This document shows, piece after piece, positions 47,819-57,009 of a stretch of 64,000 bases of DNA. This stretch comes from Facklamia sp. 7083-14-GEN3. Lineage in GTDB: Bacteria > Bacillota > Bacilli > Lactobacillales > Aerococcaceae. Under the pieces are notes generated by a model that saw only the letters and a program-made list of their open reading frames with translations, made no database searches and was not told the origin of the DNA. The stretch is from assembly GCF_024742075.1 (NCBI RefSeq), contig NZ_JANSGD010000002.1, positions 62,001-126,000 on the forward strand, read 5' to 3'. The translations under genes were made by a program, and so were the position numbers. Position 1 is the first letter of the stretch. Each line of letters opens with the position of its first letter.

Positions 47819-48076
47819 TTAAAATAAATCGCATCCACGATATTCATAAAACTTATCAACTACCCGAAAATAGAAATAATGATTTTTTCCGTCTAAACTT
47901 TTTGCTCGAGGTAAAATAAAAAAGGTTACCTCGTCTCTTTGCATCATTTTGATAATGCTATCGATCACACAATACAAAGGTAAGCCTATAGCTGAATATT
48001 TCATATAATCTTCTTCTAATTGTCGATAAGCTAAATCAAAAACATTAATTTCCATCGGTTGTTCTTTCTTCAACAT
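47819..48076 (-). CDS. unknown 85-aa protein with LexA-controlled promoter
   Basis: This soluble small protein (MLKKEQPMEINVFDLAYRQ...) has no signal, membrane helix or motif that I recognise. It is rich in aromatic residues towards the end (HYFYFRVVDKFYEYR). SD GAGAGG lies 7 nt before ATG. It is a single gene behind a promoter whose spacer is a perfect SOS box, so DNA-damage induction is expected. It does not resemble YneA (no LysM or membrane helix), YolD or a UmuD-type protein. Confidence 0.75.
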   Translation of the reverse strand: MLKKEQPMEINVFDLAYRQLEEDYMKYSAIGLPLYCVIDSIIKMMQRDEVTFFILPRAKSLDGKNHYFYFRVVDKFYEYRGCDLF

Positions 48077-48093
48077 CGAATCACCTCTCTAAT

Positions 48094-48121
48094 ATTATAG
48101 AACGTACGTTCGCTTTTTCAA
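48094..48121 (-). promoter_or_regulatory. SOS promoter: LexA box between -35 and -10
   Basis: On the minus strand TTGAAA (48116-48121), a 16-bp spacer and TATAAT (48094-48099). The spacer holds the perfect palindrome GAACGTACGTTC (48100-48111), preceded by CG; this fits the Gram-positive LexA (DinR) consensus CGAACN4GTTCG. LexA bound here would block polymerase. Confidence 0.88.
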
Positions 48122-48178
48122 GAGGTTTTCTACTTTTTAGTTTTTTCTTTTTGAGTGAATTGTTCTAAAATAAAATAA

Positions 48179-48219
48179 CAAACCCTCTTAACTCTACCAA
48201 CAAGTCATAAGGGTTTGCT
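48179..48219 (-). terminator. terminator of the PucR-type regulator gene
   Basis: CAAACCCT and AGGGTTTG arms (48179-48218) lie about 30 bp after the regulator stop, with TTATTTTATTTT following on the minus strand. Confidence 0.75.
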
Positions 48220-48246
48220 CAAAATGATTTGAATATAACTCACAAG

Positions 48247-49863
48247 CTAAACGCTGAGCGTCAAGGCTATTCGAATGTTTAAGGACGCTTTAGGGTCAGT
48301 CACATCAACACCTAATAATTCTTGACATTTTTCAATACGATATTTGACGGTGTTACGATGGATAAACAAAATATTAGCGGTTAGAGTTGTCTCACACTGA
48401 TTATCTAAATAGACCTTAAGTGTTTCACGTAATTCTTTTAAATTATTTGTTTTAGGATAAGCTAACTCTTTTAGTACCGATTCACAAAAATAATTAATAT
48501 CTTTACTATCGATATCATGGAACAAATGTTGGACTCCCGAATTATTGTAATAGCTAATCGTCTCTTTATTATAATCTGTCAATCGTGCTTTAAATGCTAA
48601 AGACGCCTGGTCAATCGACCTTGATACTTGATCAATTGAGCTAACTGATTCGCCTACGCTAAAAATCATGTCAATATTAACCAATTTCAACAAATCATCA
48701 TGACACTGCAATAATTTCTCATCAAGATTACCGACGTGATTTTGTAAAATTAGGTAGAGATGGGCATTAGCATCTGTTTGAAATAAAAACATGTCCTTGA
48801 AATATTCTTGCCCGTAATTTTTTAGAAAATCTAAAATCAAAGCATATTTTTCATAAAGTTTAACTGTTTTAAACTTAGGTTCTAGTGCACTGGAAACATT
48901 TACTTCAACAGCCAAGTAATAGTTTGAATCAACATATTTAATTTCCTCAATCGTTTTATAAAGAATACCCTTACTTAGAGTATCTCCCCCCATGGTCTCT
49001 AACATAAAACTAGAGGAAGTGTGTAGATAACTGGAAAAAACTTTTTCAGTTTTATAAAGAATATAGGAGAGTACTAGTTTAGCTTGATCAATAGTAAAGG
49101 CAGAGATAGGATAGGTCATATTCTCTGGATTTAATATTAGTAAGTAATGAGGAAAGTATTTAAATACGAAAACACTACTTGCAGAGACTAAAAGTATTTG
49201 GCCATTTTCATCTTTCATTTTAAAGTAATCATTGGGGACCTCTTTATTTTTAAATCGCTTTTGAAACTGCTCTTGTAACGATTGCATGAGTAGTGGATTC
49301 TTAGTGAAATGATGCGAATAACTCACAACTTTTTTTAATGGGCTCAAGAGAATAATCGGACATTTAATGATTTTGCTGAATTCATTAATTACTTTATCGA
49401 TGGAGGTATTGTTAAGTAAGAGATCTGAAAATTGCTTCTGAATGCTTAGAGCAAACTCAATTTCTTCTTTTCGTTGATTCCAAATATAATTTGATATTTG
49501 ATGCAGCAAGCGTCCTAATGGATACTTATCAGGTATATTAATAATAGGAAAGTTGCGTTGATTGGCGTGATCAATCACTTTGGGATGAAGTTTTCCATGA
49601 AGAAAACGACCTGATTTAATCGCTAAACCTGCTCCTTTAGCACGAATTAATGAATCGATAAAGGGAATCATCTGCAACTGATCGTCTTTAAAAACCATTC
49701 CGGTTGTAAGAATTAAAGTCTCCGGACTAATATAAAATTCAATATCGGGAGTTTCAGTTATTTCGACATTACTAACTTCTTGGTGTTCAATTGTTTTTAT
49801 ATCTGTTAATAATTTAATTTCCGAGAGGTAATCAATTTTTAATAATTTTTCCACTAATACCAC
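48247..49863 (-). CDS. PucR-family regulator of allantoin/purine catabolism
   Basis: The product of about 538 aa has an N-terminal PucR domain (about 5-130, with LILTTGMVF and AIKSGRFLHGKLHP). A middle part follows, then a CdaR GGDEF-like region and a C-terminal HTH_30 domain with TLTANILFIHRNTVKYRIEKCQ (split as HRNTVKYRIEKC). PucR proteins activate purine and allantoin genes in response to pathway intermediates. It sits at the end of the allantoin block, separated from allD by a terminator. The frame opens at 49950, but SD AAGGAG overlaps ATG 49872 and is 9 nt from GTG 49863, which is preferred. Confidence 0.87.
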   Translation of the reverse strand: MVLVEKLLKIDYLSEIKLLTDIKTIEHQEVSNVEITETPDIEFYISPETLILTTGMVFKDDQLQMIPFIDSLIRAKGAGLAIKSGRFLHGKLHPKVIDHANQRNFPIINIPDKYPLGRLLHQISNYIWNQRKEEIEFALSIQKQFSDLLLNNTSIDKVINEFSKIIKCPIILLSPLKKVVSYSHHFTKNPLLMQSLQEQFQKRFKNKEVPNDYFKMKDENGQILLVSASSVFVFKYFPHYLLILNPENMTYPISAFTIDQAKLVLSYILYKTEKVFSSYLHTSSSFMLETMGGDTLSKGILYKTIEEIKYVDSNYYLAVEVNVSSALEPKFKTVKLYEKYALILDFLKNYGQEYFKDMFLFQTDANAHLYLILQNHVGNLDEKLLQCHDDLLKLVNIDMIFSVGESVSSIDQVSRSIDQASLAFKARLTDYNKETISYYNNSGVQHLFHDIDSKDINYFCESVLKELAYPKTNNLKELRETLKVYLDNQCETTLTANILFIHRNTVKYRIEKCQELLGVDVTDPKASLNIRIALTLSV

Positions 49864-49887
49864 AGAAACCATCTCCTTAGTAAACTC

Positions 49888-50059
49888 ATTATACCAAGAG
49901 ATTTTATTCCTTCCTACTTTTACAAGCCATCTTTTAAAGCAAGTAAACAAATTCTAACCGAAGTTATTAAAAATAATGTTTTTTTGTTTAAGCAATTTTC
50001 TATCTTGATTCTGTTTTCTTTCTTTTAAAAAGCATGAAGATTATCACTTTCCTCAATAC
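49888..50059 (-). promoter_or_regulatory. upstream region of the PucR-type regulator gene
   Basis: A TATAAT lies at 49888-49893 (minus strand) with no good -35. TTTGTTTACTT around 49941-49951 resembles one half of the allantoin operator but at a shorter distance (about 49 bp). The rest, to the terminator at 50061, shows nothing clear. Confidence 0.35.
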
Positions 50060-50098
50060 AAAAAGAGTCTAACAACTTATAAATTATTAGACTCTTTT
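50060..50098 (-). terminator. terminator after allD
   Basis: AAAAGAGTCTAA (50061-50072) pairs perfectly with TTAGACTCTTTT (50087-50098). T run on the minus strand. Confidence 0.88.
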
Positions 50099-50139
50099 CA
50101 AAATTTTTATTTACATACTTTTTATAAGCTTTTGTCTTT

Positions 50140-51210
50140 CTATTCTGCAAAAGCACCTTTATTACCATATTGATCAAAATGAACAGTATCTGATTCAAGG
50201 TAATCCACAATATGTTTTGGAATATCAATGCCTTCTTCAAGATTACGCTCTGTACTTAAGACTGCTAATTCTCCTGGATAATAAACTTGGTCAAAGCCAT
50301 CAGCCGGTTTAATAGCGTGTAGTTCTTCTACCATTTGTTCAATACTGGAAGTAAATTGATCTAAGCTAGTGAAGCGTTCAGGATCAACAGCGATATAAAC
50401 ATGTCCTAAATCTCTGCCCTTGTCTAAATCATTGTACATAGACGAAACACTTTTACCAAATGGTAAACCAAAAAGCATACCAGAAAGAATATCAACAATC
50501 ATCATTAAACCATATCCCTTAGGCCCAGCAATTGGCAAAAGACCTGCTACTTTATGTGGATCGGTTGTTGAATTGCCTTCGGCATCAACTGCCCAAGTAT
50601 CTGGAATTGATTCGCCTTTTGAACGCGCATCTAAGACTTTACCCCAAGCTTGAACAGTAGTTGCCATATCGAAAAAGATTGGTCGCCCTTCTTTACGAGG
50701 AGCTCCAAAAGCGATTGGATTGGTTCCAAAATAATTTTCGGATCCTCCAAAAGGAACTACCATTGGATCTGATTGAGTCATAGATAAGCTAACATAGCCT
50801 TCTTCCGCTAACTTTTCAACATAATAAGCTAGCATTCCTGTATGACTCACGTGGGTGACACCTACCATCGCAATGCCATTTTCTTTAACTAATTCGATTA
50901 CTTTTTCTAAAGCAAGATTCGCAATATAGTGACCTTGACCATTGTCTCCATCAAAAGTAGCTGTCGCAGGTCCCGTCTTAGTATAGGTAATCTTTGGTTT
51001 TTTTGTCACGCCACCTTTCGCGATACGTTCAGCATAATATGCAACACGAACGGCTCCATGGGAATGAATATCAGATAAATCAGCATAAGTTAAGTGCTTC
51101 GCCGTCTCTAAAGCCGAATCTTCTGGAAGTCCAGCTGCCATTAACTTCTTTTTAATTAAGTCTTGCAGACGACTGGCTTGAATTTTTACTGTTTCGTTTT
51201 TATCTGTCAT
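50140..51210 (-). CDS. allD: ureidoglycolate dehydrogenase
   Basis: AllD oxidises (S)-ureidoglycolate to oxalurate with NAD(P)+. The 356 aa belong to the LDH2/malate dehydrogenase family: ADLSDIHSHGAVR (His site near 50), GHYIANLALEK, and PMVVPFGGSENYFGTNPIAFG (split as GTNPIAFGAP). It is the last gene of the allFG-allH-allE-allD operon and 9 nt after allE. Other family members act on malate or lactate, but context is decisive here. Confidence 0.92.
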   Translation of the reverse strand: MTDKNETVKIQASRLQDLIKKKLMAAGLPEDSALETAKHLTYADLSDIHSHGAVRVAYYAERIAKGGVTKKPKITYTKTGPATATFDGDNGQGHYIANLALEKVIELVKENGIAMVGVTHVSHTGMLAYYVEKLAEEGYVSLSMTQSDPMVVPFGGSENYFGTNPIAFGAPRKEGRPIFFDMATTVQAWGKVLDARSKGESIPDTWAVDAEGNSTTDPHKVAGLLPIAGPKGYGLMMIVDILSGMLFGLPFGKSVSSMYNDLDKGRDLGHVYIAVDPERFTSLDQFTSSIEQMVEELHAIKPADGFDQVYYPGELAVLSTERNLEEGIDIPKHIVDYLESDTVHFDQYGNKGAFAE

Positions 51211-51219
51211 TTTATCCTC

Positions 51220-52008
51220 CTATAATTTAGGGTTGCGGTTAGCATCTTTAGAATAAACATAAGATAAGGGTTCGTCACGTCCAACAGCATAAGCAGCTTG
51301 CAAGGAATATCTTCCCATAAAGATATAATCACCTTTTTCAACTGGGAACCACTTATTATCTAAATTATACATTCCTTGACCAGAAAGTAGATAAGCACCA
51401 TGTTCTTGATAGTGGGTTTCAATATAACCATGACTAGCACCTGGTTGGAATTCTAGTATATGGATATTCATATCAAAGCCAAAATCATCTGTTGGTAAGA
51501 AGTTCCATAAGAGTACATCTTTCATACCTTCATATTCAATTGGCTGCAAATCAGCTTTATTACCAACTACTTTATGCGCTTCATAACCTTCAATAGCATC
51601 ATAACGACGTTGATATAAGAAAACTTCTGTCATCTCTTTTTGAGCATTTTCCATATACATTAATTGATCTACTGGGAAGAATGCATAGCCACCATGTGTT
51701 AATAGGTGTTCTTCTTTGCCATCACTTACTTTTAATTTACCTGAAATAACATAAGCAAAAGTTTCAAGGCCTTCTCCACCAAAACCACGCTCGTTCTTTC
51801 CACCTTCTTGGAATTCTGCAATATAATCGTTAAAGCTAGCGCCTAGAGCAGGAGAACCTAAAATTGATATTAAAACATTCTCAAATCCAGGAATTTGATT
51901 ATTCACTAAGCCATCATGCGGTAAAATTGCATATAAATCTTTCTCAATTACAGCGCGACTTTCTAATAAACCATCTCTGTAACCTGTTTTATTGTTCTTG
52001 TATCCCAT
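51220..52008 (-). CDS. allE: (S)-ureidoglycine aminohydrolase
   Basis: AllE converts (S)-ureidoglycine to (S)-ureidoglycolate plus ammonia using a Mn-binding cupin. The 262-aa bicupin shows both barrels: [15 protein letters not shown], then [21 protein letters not shown] with [12 protein letters not shown] (metal His/Glu). It begins as allH ends (adjacent, no gap) and precedes allD. Confidence 0.93.
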   Translation of the reverse strand: MGYKNNKTGYRDGLLESRAVIEKDLYAILPHDGLVNNQIPGFENVLISILGSPALGASFNDYIAEFQEGGKNERGFGGEGLETFAYVISGKLKVSDGKEEHLLTHGGYAFFPVDQLMYMENAQKEMTEVFLYQRRYDAIEGYEAHKVVGNKADLQPIEYEGMKDVLLWNFLPTDDFGFDMNIHILEFQPGASHGYIETHYQEHGAYLLSGQGMYNLDNKWFPVEKGDYIFMGRYSLQAAYAVGRDEPLSYVYSKDANRNPKL

Positions 52009-52941
52009 CTATACCTCTCCTTTTAAAAGTTTGTTTTTTAGTATTATTTGTAAGTAAAATTGTGCACCCAAGAGCATATCATTTCCTGAAGTATGTCCAT
52101 ATGATTGGATCGAATGAATCGATTGCATTATCTGATCAGATGATTGATTTTTTATTGCCTCAATCAACTTCAGCCAAACAGGATTGACTTGTCTTGCTAG
52201 AACAGCTTGATAGTATGCTTCACTGACTTTAGTAGTTGCTTTTACTTTCAATTCTTGCTTGATGAGATCAGATAAAAATATGCTCGATTGTTCAAACGAA
52301 ACAGTTGAATCTTGACGATTTAAAAGACTTTGTTCCATGACTAACATTCCTTGTAAAAAGTCATCTCCCGAAGGAGTTAGTCCAAGTCCTTTGCCAAAAA
52401 GAAATTGGACTAAATCTAACGTTTTAGCTGGGTTAGTCAATAAATCATTTTGCAGATCGCCAAGCAATGTATTTTGATAATATTTTTGTAGTGTACCTAA
52501 CTTATTAAAAGCCGATTGCTGATAAACTTTGGCTTTTCTCAGGTTATCAATAAGCTGTTTTAAATCTTTAACGGTTAGCTTTAAAGAATAAGCGGGTAAG
52601 CCACAAGAATATGATTGATAGTCGACTAGATCAATTTTAAAGGGTAAAGGTCGCGTATATACAGTCCATGAATGATTCTGTTGTCGAATTTGTTCACCCG
52701 GATTCAGGTAACGCATCAATTGATTAAACACTTGGTTATTCTTTAACTGAACGCCTATCACAGAAGCCTTTTCTTGGTTAACTGCTGAAAGATAAATCAA
52801 CTGATTAGAACCCTCTGCTTTTTTAGTGACTAGATTAATCCCATGCTCAAAGACAGAGTCGACCCAATATGTTTGATCTTCTAAGGGGAAAAGATAAGTC
52901 GAGATCAATAGAGCTGTTTTATCCGCTACTAGCTTATTCAT
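52009..52941 (-). CDS. allH: DUF2877 protein, oxamate carbamoyltransferase subunit AllH
   Basis: The 310-aa protein has the DUF2877 block GLGLTPSGDDFLQGMLV (about 188-204). In E. coli this subunit (YlbF) is grouped with FdrA and YlbE as the AllFGH oxamate carbamoyltransferase, which splits oxalurate to oxamate and carbamoyl phosphate. Its start overlaps the upstream AllF-AllG fusion by 8 nt, so stoichiometric production is likely. Function follows family knowledge; catalysis is not visible in sequence. Confidence 0.87.
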   Translation of the reverse strand: MNKLVADKTALLISTYLFPLEDQTYWVDSVFEHGINLVTKKAEGSNQLIYLSAVNQEKASVIGVQLKNNQVFNQLMRYLNPGEQIRQQNHSWTVYTRPLPFKIDLVDYQSYSCGLPAYSLKLTVKDLKQLIDNLRKAKVYQQSAFNKLGTLQKYYQNTLLGDLQNDLLTNPAKTLDLVQFLFGKGLGLTPSGDDFLQGMLVMEQSLLNRQDSTVSFEQSSIFLSDLIKQELKVKATTKVSEAYYQAVLARQVNPVWLKLIEAIKNQSSDQIMQSIHSIQSYGHTSGNDMLLGAQFYLQIILKNKLLKGEV

Positions 52942-55900
52942 CCACCTTAATTCCTAAAGATTCTGCAAAAGCGACTAAAGCTTTTTCAAAGCAAGCAATC
53001 GGAGCAGTAACCGTTCCAGCACCTACTTGGCCGACACCAGCATTCTTATGAGCGATACCAGTATTAATAATTGGTTCAATTCCTGTCTCGACAACTTTAC
53101 GAATATCAATTCCTAAGTTAGCTCCACGGAAATCCCAAGTTGGAATAGACCAGTTAGGGTTTTGTGCGCTGACAATTTTTGCTTGTTCATTAGAAATACG
53201 AACTGCGTCTTCAAAACCACCTGCACCGATAAAGCGTGTCACTCCAGGTGCCGCTACAATGGCTGATCCACCTAAACCGATAGTCTCTGTAATTGCCGAG
53301 TCTCCAATATCCTTACTACCGTCTTCTTCACTATAACCAGTGAAATATAGACCCTTCGGCGTATTAACAGGTGCAGTAAACCATTGGTCACCCATAGCCG
53401 CGATACGAACACCAAAGTTTTCACCATTACGCGCCATAGTGGTAACAATACAGCCTTCTTTAATCTTACGTGCATAGTCAACAATTGCTTTACCAGTAGC
53501 CATTGCGATGTTGAGGAAGAATTGATCGGTATCTGCTAAGAATTGAATCACTTCTTGCTTTTCTTTGGCATCAATATCTAATGAGGTAATGATTGGAGCA
53601 ATTTCTTTTAAGAATACGAGAGAAGCTGCAATATTTCTTTGGTGGAATTCATCACCCATGGTGATTGCTTTGGCAATCATTACATTGACATTAATACCAC
53701 CTTCGATTTGACGCAAAGCTTGTCCTAAAACAGGCCCTAATACATCACGCATCCATTCAAGACGAGTGATAACTTCCTCATTGTTGGCACCAAAACGTAA
53801 TACCGTTCCGATTCCTTCGTTCATGATACAGTATCCGGTTGTCCCGTCTGTTTTGTTTTCAACAATAAAGACAGGGAAATTAGCAGTGGTAATACCGCCC
53901 ATAGGGCCTACTGCGCCCACATGGTGACAAGGCATGAAGATGATTTCTCCAGCATCAATTTGCTGTTGTGCTTCTTCATGATTTGAAGCCCAACCTTCAA
54001 ATAGCATTGCTCCAATAACTGAACCTTGCATTGGACCCGTCATATTTTCATATTTCACTGGTGGTCCAGCATGTAAGATAACTTTTTTATCCGTATTTAA
54101 TTCTGGGATAACTTCTTTAGCATATTTAACGTCCACTAAATAAGGTTGAGAATCACGCATACGACCAATTACTTTCTGGTTTGCTTCATCAATAGCCTCT
54201 GCATGTTTTTCTAATTCATTTAAAATCCTAATTAATTTCTTATTGCCACCTGCTTTTGGTCGCCAGTTGTATTGAATAGCTTTGCCTCCAAATTTAATAA
54301 TGGGATCCACAAAACTTTCGATACCAATATTTATTACTCGAGGAGAAGTCATCACTAATTCTTGAACCTGTTCACTTGGGCTAGGTAATTCAACTTTCTC
54401 ACCTGTGTAAGCCACACGCTCTTTAGCAGCAAATTGATAGTGAACGCCCATCAATTCTAATGCCAAACGGATAGCTTTTGCGTTAGTTGCTTCTACATAG
54501 ACTCCCGCTTCTTTTAAGTTGGCTACAGCCTTATCATAGTCTTGAGGATCATTTGGTGTTCCTGTTACAGTAGCAACAACATAAACTTCACGCTCACTAT
54601 CAGCCAGTTTTGAGAGATTCTCTTGAATCGTAGGAATCAAAGCGTTAGCCATATCTGGGTGAGAACCATATCCTAAGACAACATCTAATAAAATAACGCC
54701 GGTATTTTCATCTGCAAAAGCTTCTTTTAATTTTTCGATTCGAATACTTGGGTCAATCATCGGATGTGGTTTTCCTTGAGTATAGACATCGTCTCCTAAG
54801 TCCATTACTTGGAAACCATGCGTATTTAAAATATAACCTTTTTCGTTTTGAATATCTCCTAATTCTAATGCATCTGAAATTAACATAGCTGCTTCATTTG
54901 CTAAAGTTCCACCTGAGTAGAGACCTTTAACTGTTTTATCTTTTAATTGAGATTGAATTTGATTATCTAGCTCGTCCACATATTTAGCTTTGACTTCTTC
55001 ACCATTCGACAAGTCGATGGCAATTCTGGCAGCTTCTTCTAATGTATAAGCTAAAGCCACATTGCCAATATGTTCGGTTGGTTTTTCACCTAAGAAAATA
55101 GCTACTACAGGCTTGGATAGGGATTGTAGTACTTTAACAACTTGATCCCTTACTTCTTTTGCAGGTGGTTTAGAAATAACACAAATGACATCTGTCAATG
55201 GGTGCTTTTCTAAAGCGATAATCGCGTCAATCATGGTGCGCGCGCCAACCGCTTCCTTCAAGTCTCTACCACCTGTCCCGATAGCGTGAACTACTCCGCC
55301 ACCTAAACGGTCAATAATAGTTGTAACTTCTTGAATACCTGTCCCTGAAGCTCCAACTACACCAATATTTCCTGGCTTCACCACATTGGTAAAGGCCATT
55401 GGTATACTAGAAATGATTCCAGTTCCACAGTCAGGCCCCATAAATAAGAGACCTTTTTCATGCGCCTTTTGCTTTAGTCTCACTTCATCTTTCAATGAAA
55501 CGTTATCTGAGAATGAGAAAACATGTAAATTATTATCTAGTGCCTTTTCTATTTCATAGGCCGCATACTCTCCTGGAATAGATACTAAGGCTAAATTAGC
55601 ATCTGGTAATGCTTCCATTGCTTCATCCCAATTATCAACATCTACCTTATTATCAGATTTTTTCTTAACCGATAAATCGGCCAAGAAATGATCGATTTCT
55701 TCTAAAACTTTATCAAAAACTGCTTGATCTTCTGTTTCAACTACAATAGCCAAATCATTAGCACCAGCAGATTCTAATTCAGGAGTAGATAGACCGGCTC
55801 CTTTAAAGATATCCTTATTTGCATCCGTCGCCATCATAACTTGCGCTTGAGTAACACCATCCACTTTATTAACTTCTGCTGACAAAAGCATCAAGTTAAT

Positions 55901-55942
55901 AGAGTCTTGATAATTCCCTTTTTGAATTTTTGTGAATAACAA
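52934..55942 (-). CDS. AllF-AllG fusion (FdrA plus DUF1116), oxamate carbamoyltransferase
   Basis: One unbroken frame of 1002 aa joins two proteins that are separate in E. coli. Residues about 1-515 are FdrA-like, with a CoA-binding/succinyl-CoA-ligase fold (GNIGVVGASGTGIQEVT, GTGGRDLKEAVG, GYGSHPD). From about 530 to 1002 it is DUF1116 (YlbE-like: MPCHHVGAVGPMGGITT, GIGTVLRFGANN, AAPGVTRFIGAGG, GVGQVGAGTVTAP). With AllH it should form the carbamoyltransferase acting on oxalurate. It starts at TTG 55942 behind SD GGGAGGG and is the first gene of the operon. Confidence 0.9.
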   Translation of the reverse strand: MLFTKIQKGNYQDSINLMLLSAEVNKVDGVTQAQVMMATDANKDIFKGAGLSTPELESAGANDLAIVVETEDQAVFDKVLEEIDHFLADLSVKKKSDNKVDVDNWDEAMEALPDANLALVSIPGEYAAYEIEKALDNNLHVFSFSDNVSLKDEVRLKQKAHEKGLLFMGPDCGTGIISSIPMAFTNVVKPGNIGVVGASGTGIQEVTTIIDRLGGGVVHAIGTGGRDLKEAVGARTMIDAIIALEKHPLTDVICVISKPPAKEVRDQVVKVLQSLSKPVVAIFLGEKPTEHIGNVALAYTLEEAARIAIDLSNGEEVKAKYVDELDNQIQSQLKDKTVKGLYSGGTLANEAAMLISDALELGDIQNEKGYILNTHGFQVMDLGDDVYTQGKPHPMIDPSIRIEKLKEAFADENTGVILLDVVLGYGSHPDMANALIPTIQENLSKLADSEREVYVVATVTGTPNDPQDYDKAVANLKEAGVYVEATNAKAIRLALELMGVHYQFAAKERVAYTGEKVELPSPSEQVQELVMTSPRVINIGIESFVDPIIKFGGKAIQYNWRPKAGGNKKLIRILNELEKHAEAIDEANQKVIGRMRDSQPYLVDVKYAKEVIPELNTDKKVILHAGPPVKYENMTGPMQGSVIGAMLFEGWASNHEEAQQQIDAGEIIFMPCHHVGAVGPMGGITTANFPVFIVENKTDGTTGYCIMNEGIGTVLRFGANNEEVITRLEWMRDVLGPVLGQALRQIEGGINVNVMIAKAITMGDEFHQRNIAASLVFLKEIAPIITSLDIDAKEKQEVIQFLADTDQFFLNIAMATGKAIVDYARKIKEGCIVTTMARNGENFGVRIAAMGDQWFTAPVNTPKGLYFTGYSEEDGSKDIGDSAITETIGLGGSAIVAAPGVTRFIGAGGFEDAVRISNEQAKIVSAQNPNWSIPTWDFRGANLGIDIRKVVETGIEPIINTGIAHKNAGVGQVGAGTVTAPIACFEKALVAFAESLGIKVDE

Positions 55943-55965
55943 GAAAATCCCTCCCTTTGTCTACT

Positions 55966-55971
55966 ATTATA
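55966..55971 (-). promoter_or_regulatory. -10 of the allFG-H-E-D operon
   Basis: TATAAT on the minus strand is 24 bp upstream of the TTG start. The -35 position (TCGAAT) is poor. The shared dyad at 56024-56042 is centred 62 bp upstream of it. Confidence 0.7.
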
Positions 55972-56023
55972 TCGATTTTCATCAGATAATTCGATTGCTC
56001 AGTTTACAAATAAATCGCCTTCT

Positions 56024-56042
56024 TTTGTTCATTTCGAACAAA
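56024..56042. promoter_or_regulatory. putative PucR operator between the divergent allantoin units
   Basis: A perfect dyad TTTGTTC-ATTTC-GAACAAA (extending one more T/A each side) is centred at 56033. It is 62 bp from the minus-strand -10 (55966-55971) and 61 bp from the plus-strand -10 TAGAAT (56094-56099). A matching site lies before allC at 62263-62281. Confidence 0.65.
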
Positions 56043-56093
56043 AATAACTTTTCTTTCATTTTAATTTTGTGGTGGATGCGTTAAAAAGAATGT

Positions 56094-56099
56094 TAGAAT
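56094..56099 (+). promoter_or_regulatory. -10 of the hydrolase-AEC transporter unit
   Basis: TAGAAT with a poor -35 (GGTGGA at 17 bp) lies about 50 bp before the SD of the hydrolase gene. Confidence 0.55.
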
Positions 56100-56149
56100 A
56101 ATTTTACAATAATGGGCTCCATCTCCCAATTTAGAAGAAGGTGATTTAA

Positions 56150-56986
56150 ATTAAACAAGTAATTGATATTTTTCAAACTCCTCACTATACAATTTCAGCC
56201 ACTTTGTATAAGTCTTCAGCAACACAAAGTCAAATGCTGATTTATCTTCACGGTGGTGGACTTATTTTTGGTCAACGTGAAGACTTGCCGAGCGAATATA
56301 TCGAATTACTTAATAATAAAGGATATTCGATATTAGCTCTTGACTACTTATTAGCTCCTGAAAGTAATTTAGAACAAATCATTAATCTCTTAATCAAAAC
56401 ACTTGAATGGTACCAAAATGAAGGTTATCAATTAGCGGAGCAATCAGACCCAGCATACTATCTCTTCGGCCGGTCAGCTGGAGGATATCTTGCCCTACAA
56501 TTAGCTACAAAAATGTCGTCTGAATGGCTGAAAGCTATCATCAACTTTTATGGCTATTACAAGTTAAATGATGCGAACTTTATCTATCCTAATCCTTACC
56601 ATAATAAGGCTGCAAAAGTTTCCAAAGAATTAGTAGAGACTTTCGTTCAAAGCAATCCCATCAGTAATGGAAAACAAAACGAGCGTTATTTAATCTATCT
56701 CTATTGTAGACAAGTGGGAAATTGGATTGACTTTCTAACGGACGATCCAAGCAAGTTTTCACTTACTCAAGAACAAATTGTCCAACTACCTCCCCTACTT
56801 CTTGTCCACGCTGATAAAGACCCTGATGTTCCTATTCAACAATCAAAACAACTGAACAAATTCGCTAATCAAAGTCAATTGATTGAAGTTGCTTCTGCAG
56901 ATCATGATTTCGATCGAACAAATTTAATAAAAGGGCGAGAGGTTTATCAGCAAGTCATCGAGTGGCTTGATTCGCTATCAAATTAA
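56150..56986 (+). CDS. alpha/beta hydrolase, probable AUU start
   Basis: This predicted esterase-type hydrolase of about 278 aa has YLHGGGLIFGQ (oxyanion motif), nucleophile motif GRSAGGYLAL, Asp in LLVHADKDPDVP and His in ASADHDFD. No ATG/GTG start is placed well. An ATT at 56150 is 8 nt after SD GAAGG and directly follows an in-frame TAA, giving IKQVIDIFQTPHYTISATLY before the core. The first conventional start is TTG 56204, without an SD. It is divergent from allFG and co-directional with the AEC transporter. A role in the allantoin pathway is inferred from position only. Confidence 0.75.
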   Translation: MKQVIDIFQTPHYTISATLYKSSATQSQMLIYLHGGGLIFGQREDLPSEYIELLNNKGYSILALDYLLAPESNLEQIINLLIKTLEWYQNEGYQLAEQSDPAYYLFGRSAGGYLALQLATKMSSEWLKAIINFYGYYKLNDANFIYPNPYHNKAAKVSKELVETFVQSNPISNGKQNERYLIYLYCRQVGNWIDFLTDDPSKFSLTQEQIVQLPPLLLVHADKDPDVPIQQSKQLNKFANQSQLIEVASADHDFDRTNLIKGREVYQQVIEWLDSLSN

Positions 56987-57009
56987 ATAAAACTTGAAAG
57001 GATGTTTTT

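Noticed and set aside
50025-50240. 71-aa minus-strand frame after allD
   Set aside because: It overlaps the allD 3' end and runs through a strong terminator; a shadow frame.
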